Origin: Streptomyces umbrinus
Lineage (GTDB): Bacteria > Actinomycetota > Actinomycetes > Streptomycetales > Streptomycetaceae
DNA length: 64,000 nucleotides
Assembly: GCF_030817415.1 (NCBI RefSeq)
Contig: NZ_JAUSZI010000002.1
Location: 2,232,001 to 2,296,000 of the forward strand
Direction of reading: 5' to 3'
Shown here: positions 54,700-64,000 of the stretch, piece after piece
How the letters are laid out: every line of letters begins with the position of its first letter
How positions within the stretch are numbered: position 1 is the first letter of the stretch
The notes under the pieces: model-generated
Databases searched by the model: none
What the model was told of the DNA's origin: nothing
The model's input: only the letters and a program-made list of their open reading frames with translations
Made by a program: the position numbers and the translations under genes

Positions 54700-55587
54700 T
54701 TACTTGAGGCCGGTTCCGGCGATGCCCTCGACGATGCGGCGCTGGAACAGCAGGAACACGGCGAGGAGCGGGATGGCGCCGAGTACGGCGGAGGCCATCA
54801 ACTGGGCGTAGGGCACGCCGAAGACGTCCTGGACCGAGGTCAGTCCGACCGGAAGAGTCATCATTTCCGGGTCGGTGACGACCAGGAGGGGCCACAGGAA
54901 GTTGTTCCAGACCCCGACGAACACGAAGATCGTGACCGCGGAGATCACCGGACGCGAGATGGGCATGACGATCTGCCGGTACGTACGCAGCCAGCCCGCG
55001 CCGTCCGCGCGTGCCGCGTCGATCAGCTCCCTGGGGATGCCGTCGAAGAACTGGTTGAACACGAACACGGCGACGACGTTGGGGACTTGGGGCAGCACCA
55101 CTCCCCAGTAGGTGTTGAGCAGGCCCACCGACTGGAGCGCCAGGAACTGAGGAATCATGAGGATCTGCCCCGGAATCATGATCCCGGCCAGAAGCACCAC
55201 GAACGCGGCGCGGCGCGTCCTGAAGCGGGTCTGGGAGAGGGCGAAGGCGGCGAGCGACGCGGCGACCACCGTGAGCGCGGTGGTGAGGATCGACGTGATG
55301 AAGCTGTTCGCGTACCAGTAGGGCAGCTTCCCCGCGTCGAAGATGTCCCCGTACGCCGCGAGGGTGGGGTTGGCCGTGAACCAGTTGGTCGGGTCGGTGA
55401 CGACTTCCTGCGCGGGCCGTATGGAAGTGGCGAGCGCCCAGGCCAGGGGCACCAGCCACAGCAGCGCGAAGGCGATGAGGGCGCCGAGGGCCACCCGGTT
55501 GAACAGGCGCTCGGCGTCATACCTGCGAGGGGGCCCGGCAGTGGTCTTCTCCTGCTCGGTCACGGGCGGTGTGGCGATGGCGGTCAT
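54700..55587 (-). CDS. Carbohydrate ABC transporter permease, MalG type
   Basis: 295 residues, six membrane helices, with the EAA loop ELIDAARADGAGWLRTYRQI that contacts the ATPase. N-terminal cytoplasmic tail precedes helix 1. ATG at 55587 lies two bases after the stop of the MalF-type permease. No ATPase gene is in the operon, so it probably uses a shared MsiK-type ATPase, the Streptomyces rule. Confidence 0.94.
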   Translation of the reverse strand: MTAIATPPVTEQEKTTAGPPRRYDAERLFNRVALGALIAFALLWLVPLAWALATSIRPAQEVVTDPTNWFTANPTLAAYGDIFDAGKLPYWYANSFITSILTTALTVVAASLAAFALSQTRFRTRRAAFVVLLAGIMIPGQILMIPQFLALQSVGLLNTYWGVVLPQVPNVVAVFVFNQFFDGIPRELIDAARADGAGWLRTYRQIVMPISRPVISAVTIFVFVGVWNNFLWPLLVVTDPEMMTLPVGLTSVQDVFGVPYAQLMASAVLGAIPLLAVFLLFQRRIVEGIAGTGLK

Positions 55588-55589
55588 GA

Positions 55590-56498
55590 TCAGCGCTCCT
55601 TCTCGGCGTGGCGGACGAGTGCGAACCAGACGAGCGAGACCAGCAGGATCACCACGAAGAGCAGCAGCGAGACGGTCGACGCGTAGCCGACGCGGCCCTC
55701 GACGAAGCCCGTGTCGTAGATGAGTTGGAGGGAGGGGCGGGTGCTCCCGTCGGGGCCGCCCATGGTCAGCATGTAGATCTGGTCGAAGACCTTCAGGGAG
55801 GCGACCGCCTGGAGGACCGTCACCAGGGTCGTGGTGCGGCCGAGCATCGGCACGATCACATGGCGGATGCGCTGCCAGGGCCCGGCCCCGTCGATGGCCG
55901 CGGCCTCGTGCACGGAACGCGGGATGTCCTGCAGACCGGCCAGGTACAGGACGAAGTTGAAGCCGATCGTCCACCACACGGTGGCGGCGGCGATGGAGAT
56001 CATCGCCCAGTCCGGATCACCCAGCCAGGACGGCGGGGTGTCCACGCCGATCCACTTCGCGGCCTGCTGGGCGAGGCCGACCTGATCGGCGTAGATGAAG
56101 GTGAAGATCAGCGAGATGACCGCCGAGGGCAGCACGAACGGCGCGAAGAAGGCGAAGCGGAAGAACCAGCGTCCGTGTACGAAGCGGTCGGCGAGAATCG
56201 CGAGCACCAGGCTGAGCAGCACGAGCGGAACAGTGGTCAGCACGGTGAACCACAACGTGTTCTTGAGCGTGCGCCAGAACTCGTCGTCGCCCAGCACGGC
56301 CGTGTAGTTGGACAGCCCGGCGAAGTCGCCGAGGCCCTTCTTGAGCAGGCTGGCGTCGAAGAAGCCGGCGATGACCGTATAGATCAGCGGCCCCACCAGA
56401 AAGACCAGGTAGAACAGGGCGAAGGGCAACAGCATCCCCGGACCGGCCCAGCGGTCACCTCTGCCGGGGGCCTTGGTCGGTGCGGTTGTCGTGGCCAT
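55590..56498 (-). CDS. Carbohydrate ABC transporter permease, MalF type
   Basis: 302 residues, six membrane helices, with the EAA motif SVHEAAAIDGAGPWQRIRHV. Forms the importer channel with the MalG-type partner and the lipoprotein upstream. ATG at 56498 has GAAAGGG. The 124-bp gap upstream holds three 15-bp repeats. Confidence 0.94.
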   Translation of the reverse strand: MATTTAPTKAPGRGDRWAGPGMLLPFALFYLVFLVGPLIYTVIAGFFDASLLKKGLGDFAGLSNYTAVLGDDEFWRTLKNTLWFTVLTTVPLVLLSLVLAILADRFVHGRWFFRFAFFAPFVLPSAVISLIFTFIYADQVGLAQQAAKWIGVDTPPSWLGDPDWAMISIAAATVWWTIGFNFVLYLAGLQDIPRSVHEAAAIDGAGPWQRIRHVIVPMLGRTTTLVTVLQAVASLKVFDQIYMLTMGGPDGSTRPSLQLIYDTGFVEGRVGYASTVSLLLFVVILLVSLVWFALVRHAEKER

Positions 56499-56593
56499 GG
56501 GACGGCCCTTTCAGTCAGGACATGCGGAATCTCAGACGTGCGGGGCCCGATGCGGGCCGTGACAGCGGCAGTCGGCGGCCGGGCAGGGCGGCC

Positions 56594-56638
56594 TACAGCG
56601 GTGCGGAGTACAGGGATGCGGCTTACAGGGGTGCGGGG
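56594..56638. repeat. 15-bp tandem repeat at the stop of the binding-protein gene
   Basis: TACAGCGGTGCGGAG, TACAGGGATGCGGCT and TACAGGGGTGCGGGG start at 56594, 56609 and 56624. The third contains the last codons (PAPL) and TAA stop of the binding protein. Confidence 0.8.
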
Positions 56639-57996
56639 CGGCTTGCGAGTTCGCGCAGTTCGCGGCGCATGCGTGCGGCTCCGGCCGTGGGGCTGGTGGC
56701 GCCGGTGAACACGGACGTGACGGCGTTGCCGACGACGACCTGCAGCGTGCTGCCCGCGCCGCTGTACCAGGCGGCCGGGTCGTAGGCCGCGCCATCGGCG
56801 GCAGCGGCGTAGTGGGACTGGGGTGCGAGGTCCCGGTAGCCGGGTGACTGCTGGGTGGGCAGCCACGCGGGGACGTGTCCGCCCTCCGCCCACAGCTTGC
56901 TGGAGTTGAGCAGGGCGGCGACGAACCCCAGGGAGAGGTCCAGGCGTTGTGCCGCGGCGGAGGGGGCCTTGGGCAGGACCAGGGAGTGCGAGTCGGCGGC
57001 GCAGGCGTAGGGCGCGTCGTGGAAGACCCTTGGCAGCGGCCGTACGTCGAACTTCACCTTGGCGCCCTGGACCGTGAGGACCTGCCAGACGCCGTCCATC
57101 AGGAAGCCGGCCTTGCCGGTGGTGAGCATCGTGATGGCGCCCGGGCTGTCGGTGCTCGTGGGGACGACCTTCTCCTGGGTGAGGCGGCGGATGTACGCAA
57201 GGGCCTCGGCCGCGGCCGCCGTGTCGATGACGACCTTCCTGCCCTGGTCGGCGACGAGGTCGCCGCCGCCCATCTGCCGGTAGAACGACCAGAAGAGCCG
57301 GAACTGCGTCGAGGCGTCCTTCACCGAGGCGACCGAGCCGCCCCAGGCCCCGGTCACCTCCTTCGCGGCGCGCAGGGCGTCGATGAACGCGTCGGGCCCG
57401 TCCACGTCCGTCAACCGGCCCTGTCCGTCGAGCAGTCCGGCCTTCTCGGCGATGTCGGTCCGGAAGTAGAGCACGAAGGGGTGGGTGTCGAGCGGGACGG
57501 CGTACAGCTTCCCGTCCACCTGGGACTTCTTCCATGGGCGCGGGTCGAACTTGTCCTCGGTGAGCCCGTGTCGGGCGAGATCGGACGTCCGCAGTTCGGT
57601 GAGGAGTCCCGCCTCGGCGAGCGTGGGCACCTTCGACAGATGAGTGACGGCGACCTGCGGGGGCCGCTCGCCGAGCGTCGCCAGGGTGAGCTTGGTGTAG
57701 TACGGGCTGCCCCAGACGAAGGTCGCCGACTTCAGGTCCGTGGCCCGGTGCCGGGCCCGGTAGACGTCCTCCATGGCCAGCAGCCGCTCGCCGTCACCAC
57801 CGGTGAAGGGATTCCAGAAGTTCAGCCGGGTCGGCGCGGGCGACCCTCCGGTGAACCCCTGCGCGAACGTGCTGCCGCAGCCGCCGAGGGCGACGGACGA
57901 GGCCGCGACGGCGCCGAGCGACAGGGTGCCGCGCAGAAGTGCGCGCCGGGACGGTGGGGGTGGAGGCGGGGTGGCGTGCGGTGTGCGGTCCCGCAT
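56623..57996 (-). CDS. Extracellular sugar-binding lipoprotein (ABC importer)
   Basis: 457 residues. A Tat-type start (SRRALLRG, Arg17-Arg18) leads to a lipobox LGGC with Cys40, so it is a Tat-exported lipoprotein. The mature part is a family-1 solute-binding protein (FWNPFTGGDGERLLAMEDVY near the start, TTGKAGFLMDGVWQ in the middle). It feeds the two permeases and should bind arabino-oligosaccharides. ATG at 57996 has AAGGA nine bases upstream. First gene of the operon; its promoter region has three CAACGTTG operators. Confidence 0.93.
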   Translation of the reverse strand: MRDRTPHATPPPPPPSRRALLRGTLSLGAVAASSVALGGCGSTFAQGFTGGSPAPTRLNFWNPFTGGDGERLLAMEDVYRARHRATDLKSATFVWGSPYYTKLTLATLGERPPQVAVTHLSKVPTLAEAGLLTELRTSDLARHGLTEDKFDPRPWKKSQVDGKLYAVPLDTHPFVLYFRTDIAEKAGLLDGQGRLTDVDGPDAFIDALRAAKEVTGAWGGSVASVKDASTQFRLFWSFYRQMGGGDLVADQGRKVVIDTAAAAEALAYIRRLTQEKVVPTSTDSPGAITMLTTGKAGFLMDGVWQVLTVQGAKVKFDVRPLPRVFHDAPYACAADSHSLVLPKAPSAAAQRLDLSLGFVAALLNSSKLWAEGGHVPAWLPTQQSPGYRDLAPQSHYAAAADGAAYDPAAWYSGAGSTLQVVVGNAVTSVFTGATSPTAGAARMRRELRELASRPAPL

Positions 57997-58033
57997 GGGC
58001 AGGCGTCCTTCCACGGCAGGGAGACCCAACGAG

Positions 58034-58046
58034 TACAACGTTGGAA
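58034..58046. promoter_or_regulatory. LacI-type operator A
   Basis: TACAACGTTGGAA with the palindromic core CAACGTTG (58036-58043), 40 bp upstream of the binding-protein start. Typical central CG of LacI sites. Confidence 0.8.
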
Positions 58047-58088
58047 TGGATGACAGGTTCGAACGGCTCGATCGATGCACGGAGGCGG

Positions 58089-58101
58089 TTCCAACGTTGT
58101 A
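58089..58101. promoter_or_regulatory. LacI-type operator B
   Basis: TTCCAACGTTGTA with core CAACGTTG (58092-58099). Its centre is 56 bp from that of operator A, and it is the reverse complement of A almost base for base. Confidence 0.8.
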
Positions 58102-58220
58102 TCCCTGCGGAAATTCGACGTCAACACCTGTGCGGAAACTGGTTGCTCGTCAGGGAGCGGGCTCCCAATCGGGATATATCACCCATGCGGGACGGGAATC
58201 TCATACGTAGGACGCGAGCC

Positions 58221-58234
58221 TCTTACAACGTTGC
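58221..58234. promoter_or_regulatory. LacI-type operator C
   Basis: CTTACAACGTTGCA with core CAACGTTG (58225-58232), 133 bp from B and about 100 bp before the lacI start. Suited to autorepression and looping. Confidence 0.8.
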
Positions 58235-58331
58235 AACATGGATTACGCTGGTCGGCACACCGGCATCGGCTCTCGTAGTGCGTCGACGACGAGGGCGGCC
58301 GGAGGAATGCCGGGGAGGGAGGGCGAGCGTC

Positions 58332-59357
58332 ATGGCAGGTGCACGCCTCAAGGACGTCGCGGAACGCGCGGGCGTGTCGATCAAGACTGTGTCGAACGTC
58401 GTCCGGGGCGAGATCCGTGTCGCGGAGCAGACCCGGCAGCGGGTACTGCGCGCGATCGCCGAGCTCGACTACCAGCCCAACGCGTCCGCACGCCACTTGC
58501 GCACCGGCCGCAGCGGCATCATCGCGCTGGCCGTCCCCGAGCTGGTCGCGCCGTACTTCGCGGAGCTGGCCGCGGAGGTCATCGCGGCCGCCAAGAAGCG
58601 CGGCTGCACCGTGCTCATCGAGGACACCGGCGGGGATCCCGCGGAGGAACTGCGTATCGCCTGCGGCCTGAGCGACCCGCTCATCGACGGTGTGCTGCTC
58701 AGCCCCCTCAGCCTCGACGAGGCGATGCTCGCCACTCGCGAGCGCCGCGTGCCCCTCGTACTCCTGGGAGAGCAGTCGTACAGGATCCCGGCGGACCATG
58801 TACTGATCGACAACTCCGCGGCGGCACAGGAGGCGACCGAGCACCTGCTCCGGCTCGGCCGCCGGCGCATCGGAGTCATCGGCCAGCCGTCGGACCGGGC
58901 CCATGCGACGACGGTGCAGCGCATGCACGGCTTTCTGACCGCGCTGCACGCCGCGGGTGTGCCGCACGACCCCAGGCTGGCCCCGGACACCGTGGCGTTC
59001 ACCCGCGCCGACGGCGCCTCCGCCATGCGGGTCCTGCTCGGTCTGGACGAGCCACCGGACGCGGTCTTCTGCTTCAGCGACCTGCTCGCCTCCGGCGCGG
59101 TGCGCGCGGCGCACGAGCACGGCCTGCGGGTGCCGCGCGACCTGGCGGTCGTGGGCTTCGACGACATCCAGGAGACCGGCTACAGCGTGCCGTCACTGAC
59201 CACCGTGTCGCCCAACAAGCGAGAGATCGCCGAACTGGCGGTGGACGCGGTGCTGCAGAGAATCACCGCCGACGCGGAGGCCCCCCACACGAGACTCACC
59301 GCGGGGCATTCGCTGGTGGTACGGGAGAGCACGCAGCCGGATTCGCCGCCGGGGTGA
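58332..59357 (+). CDS. LacI-family repressor of the arabinan operon
   Basis: 341 residues. Helix-turn-helix and hinge LKDVAERAGVSIKTVSNVVRG, then a sugar-binding domain with SDLLASGAVRAAHEHGLRVP and VVGFDDIQETGYSVPSLTTV. It should bind the three CAACGTTG operators in the divergent promoter and release them with arabinose or an arabino-oligosaccharide. ATG at 58332 has GGAGGG; the long open frame upstream would cross all three operators. Confidence 0.94.
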   Translation: MAGARLKDVAERAGVSIKTVSNVVRGEIRVAEQTRQRVLRAIAELDYQPNASARHLRTGRSGIIALAVPELVAPYFAELAAEVIAAAKKRGCTVLIEDTGGDPAEELRIACGLSDPLIDGVLLSPLSLDEAMLATRERRVPLVLLGEQSYRIPADHVLIDNSAAAQEATEHLLRLGRRRIGVIGQPSDRAHATTVQRMHGFLTALHAAGVPHDPRLAPDTVAFTRADGASAMRVLLGLDEPPDAVFCFSDLLASGAVRAAHEHGLRVPRDLAVVGFDDIQETGYSVPSLTTVSPNKREIAELAVDAVLQRITADAEAPHTRLTAGHSLVVRESTQPDSPPG

Positions 59358-59432
59358 CGGACGGCTGCACGCGAGGCCCCGCCCATCGTCTCCCGCCCCG
59401 GTCCCCCGGATCGTCCCTGCTCCGGAGCGGCG

Positions 59433-59965
59433 TCAGCGATTCCCGTCCGCCGCCGCGGACCACCCGACGAGGGCGCCGCGCAGTGCCGCCACCAGGCGGG
59501 TGGCGGCCTCGTCCTCCGTGTGCCCGCTCTTGATGAGGTCGAGGATGTCGCGGGGGTCGAACAGGAGGTTCCACAGGAACAGGGCCTCGTCGCCCAGGTC
59601 GCCGAGGCCGAGTTCCTCGGTGGTCTGCCGCAGCGGTTCGGCGAGTGCCTCGGCCTGCGGGGCGAGATAACCGGTGCCCTCGCGCAGCCGCTCCAGGTAT
59701 CCGCGGTGCGAACGCATCTGCGCCATCGCCCCGCCGTGTTCGAGGACGAGCGACACCCAGCAGCGGGACACCGCCTCCAGCCTCTCCATGCCCCGGGTGG
59801 TCTGCCGGGCGCTGAAGTCGCGCAGTTCGGAGCCGACTTGGGCGCGGAACGCGTGCAGGATCTCCTCGACGGAGGAGAAGTGCCGGTACGCCGTGGCGGT
59901 CGACACCTCGGCCTGCTTGGCGATCTCGGCCAGGCTCACGGGCGTCGGCGAGTTCTCGAACAGCA
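59433..59965 (-). pseudogene. TetR-family regulator truncated at its N-terminus
   Basis: The open part reads LLFENSPTPVSLAEIAKQAEVSTATAYRHFSSVEEIL and onwards, so the DNA-binding helices are present but the first helix (normally about 20 residues including the start Met) is lost at a junction near 59966, where rraA-like sequence begins on the other strand. Its promoter and start codon are gone; a GTG at 59939 gives a 168-residue remnant without helix 1, unlikely to fold as a normal repressor. Confidence 0.75.
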
Positions 59966-60295
59966 GCGCGGTTCGACGTGTTCGGCGCCGTCGGCGCGGT
60001 CGTCGACGGCTACGTCCGTGACGGCGCGATCATCGAGAAGCTCGGCGTGCCCGTCTTCGCACGCGGGCTGACACCCGCCGGCCCCTTCAAGAACGGACCG
60101 GGCACGATCGGCGAACCCGTCGCTCTCGGCGGCGTCGTGGCGAACCCGGGCGACATCGTCGTGGCCGACGACGACGGCGTCATCGTCATCCCGCCCCATC
60201 GCGCCGACGAGGCGCTGACGGCGGTCGAGGCGATCGTCGCCCGCGAGGCCGACCTCGACACCGAGGTCGCGGAACTGCGGAGCCGAATCGCCTGA
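59966..60295 (+). pseudogene. RraA-like aldolase/regulator, N-terminal half missing
   Basis: The frame from about 59966 reads DVFGAVGAVVDGYVRD, then VFARGLTPAGPFKNGPG, LGGVVANPGDIVVADDDGVIVIP: the C-terminal half (about 110 residues) of an RraA/HMG-aldolase-like protein of about 215 residues. The DG-x-VRD and GD-V-ADDDG motifs remain. An internal ATG at 59978 could give 105 residues, without the N-terminal half. It overlaps the next gene as TGATG, as an intact operon partner would. Confidence 0.75.
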
Positions 60296-61366
60296 TGGGA
60301 ACCGAGGAACGAGCCCCCCCCCGCAGGCTCCGCGTCGCGGTCGCCGCGCCACTGTCGGAGGACAACCGCGCGCGGATCCTCGCGCTGGAACCGCGCATCA
60401 ACCTCGTCGTCGACCAGGCCCTGCTCCCGCCGATGCGGTGGCCCGCCGACTTCGCCGGTGACCCGTCCTGGCACCGCACGCCGGCACAGCAACAGGCCTA
60501 CGAGGAGTCCCTCGACTCGGCCGACGCGCTCTACGGCATCCCCGACGTGGACCCGGCCGCCCTGGCCCGAACCGTCCGCGCCAACCGGGGGCTGCGCTGG
60601 GTGCACACGATGGCCGCGGGCGGCGGCAGCCAGGTGAAGGCCGCGCGGCTCACCGCCGACGAACTCGGGCGGGTCCTCTTCACCACCTCCGCCGGAGTGC
60701 ACGGGCAGCCGCTCGCGGAGTTCGCCGTCTTCGGCGTACTCGCCGGAGCCAAGGGTCTCCCCCGTCTGCTTCGCGGGCAACGCGATCACGAGTGGGGCGG
60801 CCGCTGGATGATGGGACAGGTCAGCGAGCAGACGATCCTGCTGCTCGGCCTCGGCGGCATCGGCCGGGTCGTCGCCCAGAAGCTGCACGCACTGGGTGCC
60901 AGGGTCATCGGAACGAGCAGGAGCGGCACCGGCGTTCCCGGGGTCCACGAGGTCGTACCCCTGAACCGGATCGCCGAGATCGCACCGACGGTGGACGCCG
61001 TCGTGAACACGCTCCCCGGCACCGCGGCGACCGAGCACCTGCTCGACAAGCGGTTCTTCGACGCCCTCCGGCCCGGCGCGACCCTCGTGAACGTCGGCCG
61101 CGGAAGCGTCGTGGACGAGACCGCCCTGATCGAAGCCCGCGACTCCGGCCGGGTCGGCTTCGCCACACTGGACGTCTTCGAGACGGAACCCCTCCCGTCC
61201 CACAGCCCCCCTCTGGAACCACGACCACGTACTGGTGAGCCCCCACACCGCCGCCCTCAGCCCCGCCGAGGACCGCCTCATCGCCGAACTCTTCGCCACC
61301 AACGCCACCCGCCTCCTCGACGGAGAGGGCCTGCTCAACCGCGTGGACACGGTCGAGTTGTACTGA
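60295..61366 (+). pseudogene. D-2-hydroxyacid dehydrogenase with a C-terminal frameshift
   Basis: The frame from ATG 60295 gives a normal D-2-hydroxyacid dehydrogenase through the Rossmann domain (LLGLGGIGRVVAQKLHALGA), INVGRGS-like VNVGRGSVVDE and LDVFETEPLP. At a run of six C (61204-61211) one extra base shifts the frame. Removing one C gives the expected ending LWNHDHVLVSPHTAALSPAE and a stop at 61364-61366. The shifted product would run to 61425 with a Pro/Arg-rich tail. The catalytic His of the family lies in the lost part (SPHTAA), so the protein is probably inactive unless this is an assembly error. Confidence 0.85.
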
Positions 61367-61569
61367 CGACCGGGCGAACGAACAGACACACGGCCCGGGA
61401 GAAAGCGGCGAACCACGGGTCCTGACCGGCAACCGAGGGTCGGCCCTCCCCCGTGTCAACGCGTGTTCCAGTCATGCTCTGTCGTCTCGCGTTGCGCGTG
61501 ATGCCCAATTTGTGATCGTTTGAAAGTTACCTCAGGGTATGGCGTGACTTCTTACAGGGGTGGGATTAG

Positions 61570-63249
<1,680 letters not shown>

Positions 63250-63339
63250 CGACGACCCGAGCGCGTGCACGTGCACGGCCGGGAGACGAGGGGGTCGAGG
63301 TCGGGGCCACCCGGACCTGCCGGGCAGCCCCGAACCGGC

Positions 63340-63819
63340 TCAGTGCCCCGGCAGTACGCACATGGCGTCGAGTCCCAGGACACGGTTGAGCCGTCCGAAG
63401 GCGAGCCAGGAGCCCAGGCTCATGGTCAGTTCGACGATCTCGGTCTGGCTGTAGTGCGTGGTCATCCGGTCCCAGAACTCCTCGTCGAGGCCGTGGTGGT
63501 CCAGGGCGTAGCGGTCGGCGTATTCGGCGGCCAGTCGGGTGCGGTCGTCGAACGCGTCGGTCGTGCGCCAGTGCTCGACGGCATCGGGGAAGTCGTCCTC
63601 GACCTTGTGGCCGTCCCGCTCGGTCCGCCAGTCGAGACAGAAGAGGCAGCCGTTGATCTGCGCGATCCGAAGCCGTGCCGCCTCGAACTCGCGTAGTCCC
63701 AGGGTCGTATGGGCGTAGACGGCCAGTGAGAAGTTCGCGGCGGCAGGTCCGATGCCGGGGACCATGTCGCCCCACACGTACTCGATCGGGTTCTTGCCCT
63801 CGGGGATGTCGACGTTCAT
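63340..63819 (-). CDS. Carboxymuconolactone decarboxylase-like (AhpD-fold) protein
   Basis: 159 residues from the ATG at 63819, which has AAGGAG six bases upstream; a GTG at 63864 overlapping the previous stop is possible. AhpD-type motif RIAQINGCLFCLDWRTE (C-x2-C), so it may be redox active. A second member of the AhpD family in this window. Likely co-transcribed with the gene entering from the right. Confidence 0.9.
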   Translation of the reverse strand: MNVDIPEGKNPIEYVWGDMVPGIGPAAANFSLAVYAHTTLGLREFEAARLRIAQINGCLFCLDWRTERDGHKVEDDFPDAVEHWRTTDAFDDRTRLAAEYADRYALDHHGLDEEFWDRMTTHYSQTEIVELTMSLGSWLAFGRLNRVLGLDAMCVLPGH

Positions 63820-63860
63820 CCGGACTCCTTCGTCCACGTTCCCGGCCTCGGCCGGCGATG

Positions 63861-64000
63861 TCACTTGGTTCCGAGTGCTCCGAGCGGTGCGGGTGCTCCG
63901 AGCCGTGTGGGCACGCCGAGTCTGCCGACCGCCGGGCGCAGCGGAACGTCGAGGGCGTCGTAGAGTCCGGGTTCCGCGTCGACGAGCCAGTCGATGGCTC
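63861..64000 (-). CDS. C-terminal fragment of an unidentified gene
   Basis: The last 46 codons of a minus-strand gene enter from the right edge and end at TGA 63861-63863: AIDWLVDAEPGLYDALDVPL, then a Gly/Pro-rich tail. Too short to identify. It lies just upstream of the AhpD-like gene, so they may form an operon. Confidence 0.6.
   Translation of the reverse strand, partial: AIDWLVDAEPGLYDALDVPLRPAVGRLGVPTRLGAPAPLGALGTK

Noticed and set aside
56875..58053. Plus-strand frame opposite the sugar-binding lipoprotein
   Set aside because: Antisense shadow without motifs; the minus-strand gene has signal peptide, lipobox and family motifs.

Overview
The window is high-GC DNA with strong third-position GC bias, GGAGG-type ribosome binding sites, several leaderless genes, rare TTA codons and the family content of a Streptomyces chromosome. 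It holds about 57 protein-coding loci, including two cut by the window edges and several broken ones. I see no rRNA, tRNA, CRISPR array, insertion-sequence transposase or prophage. The mix of sugar, redox and regulator genes, the decaying genes and the small repeats suggest a variable part of the chromosome rather than its conserved core.

Layout. 1-5150: a membrane glycoconjugate-like cluster (YbhN-type flippase, methyltransferase, GT4 glycosyltransferase, a PTPS-fold protein that has lost its usual catalytic residues, an MDR dehydrogenase) with a divergent CDP-alcohol phosphatidyltransferase. 5300-9800: an aldo/keto reductase with a divergent MmyB-type regulator, and a DHA2-type MFS exporter with a divergent TetR repressor and twin palindromic operators. 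9800-11300: a fatty acid desaturase and a cold-shock protein separated by a strong hairpin and a 10-bp phased repeat. 11780-13370: a Cys-rich small protein and a PNT-type dehydrogenase. 13445-16761: an LCP-family gene and a GT2 synthase carrying a degenerate deacetylase domain. 17153-21252: a leaderless, TTA-containing SWIM zinc-finger gene coupled to a giant DUF6493-type gene. 21369-27374: an EF-G paralogue, a vanadium-haloperoxidase-fold enzyme, DUF429, PPOX and DUF952 proteins. 27385-30634: an inositol-dehydrogenase/TIM-barrel pair with its LacI repressor. 30859-37306: PPOX, a UvrA-like ABC protein, and a molybdenum-flavoured block (TOBE regulator, broken formate dehydrogenase, LysR, sulfite-oxidase-fold protein). 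37490-43035: an MpaB-like oxygenase, an Atu4866 fusion protein, MFS and an amidohydrolase. 43430-51732: a redox/electrophile block with TetR, NmrA, thioesterase/HxlR, ECF41 sigma with its AhpD-like partner, a second TetR, hydrolase, SDR and quinone reductase. 51874-59357: a complete arabinan/arabino-oligosaccharide locus (GH93, GH51, ABC importer, LacI repressor with three operators). 59433-61366: a deletion scar joining truncated tetR and rraA-like genes, followed by a frameshifted D-2-hydroxyacid dehydrogenase. 61606-64000: cholesterol oxidase, an AhpD-like protein and the tail of an unidentified gene.

Two loci look least explained by known systems: the PTPS-like/glycosyltransferase/flippase cluster at the left edge, and the SWIM + DUF6493 pair that lacks its customary MoxR and VWA partners. 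The window also shows several well-defined regulatory sites: an exact ECF41-type promoter, divergent promoters sharing one -35 box, matched TetR operators at two loci, and several LacI palindromes. It records gene decay as well (fdh, tetR/rraA, ddh and a fossil 3' end).
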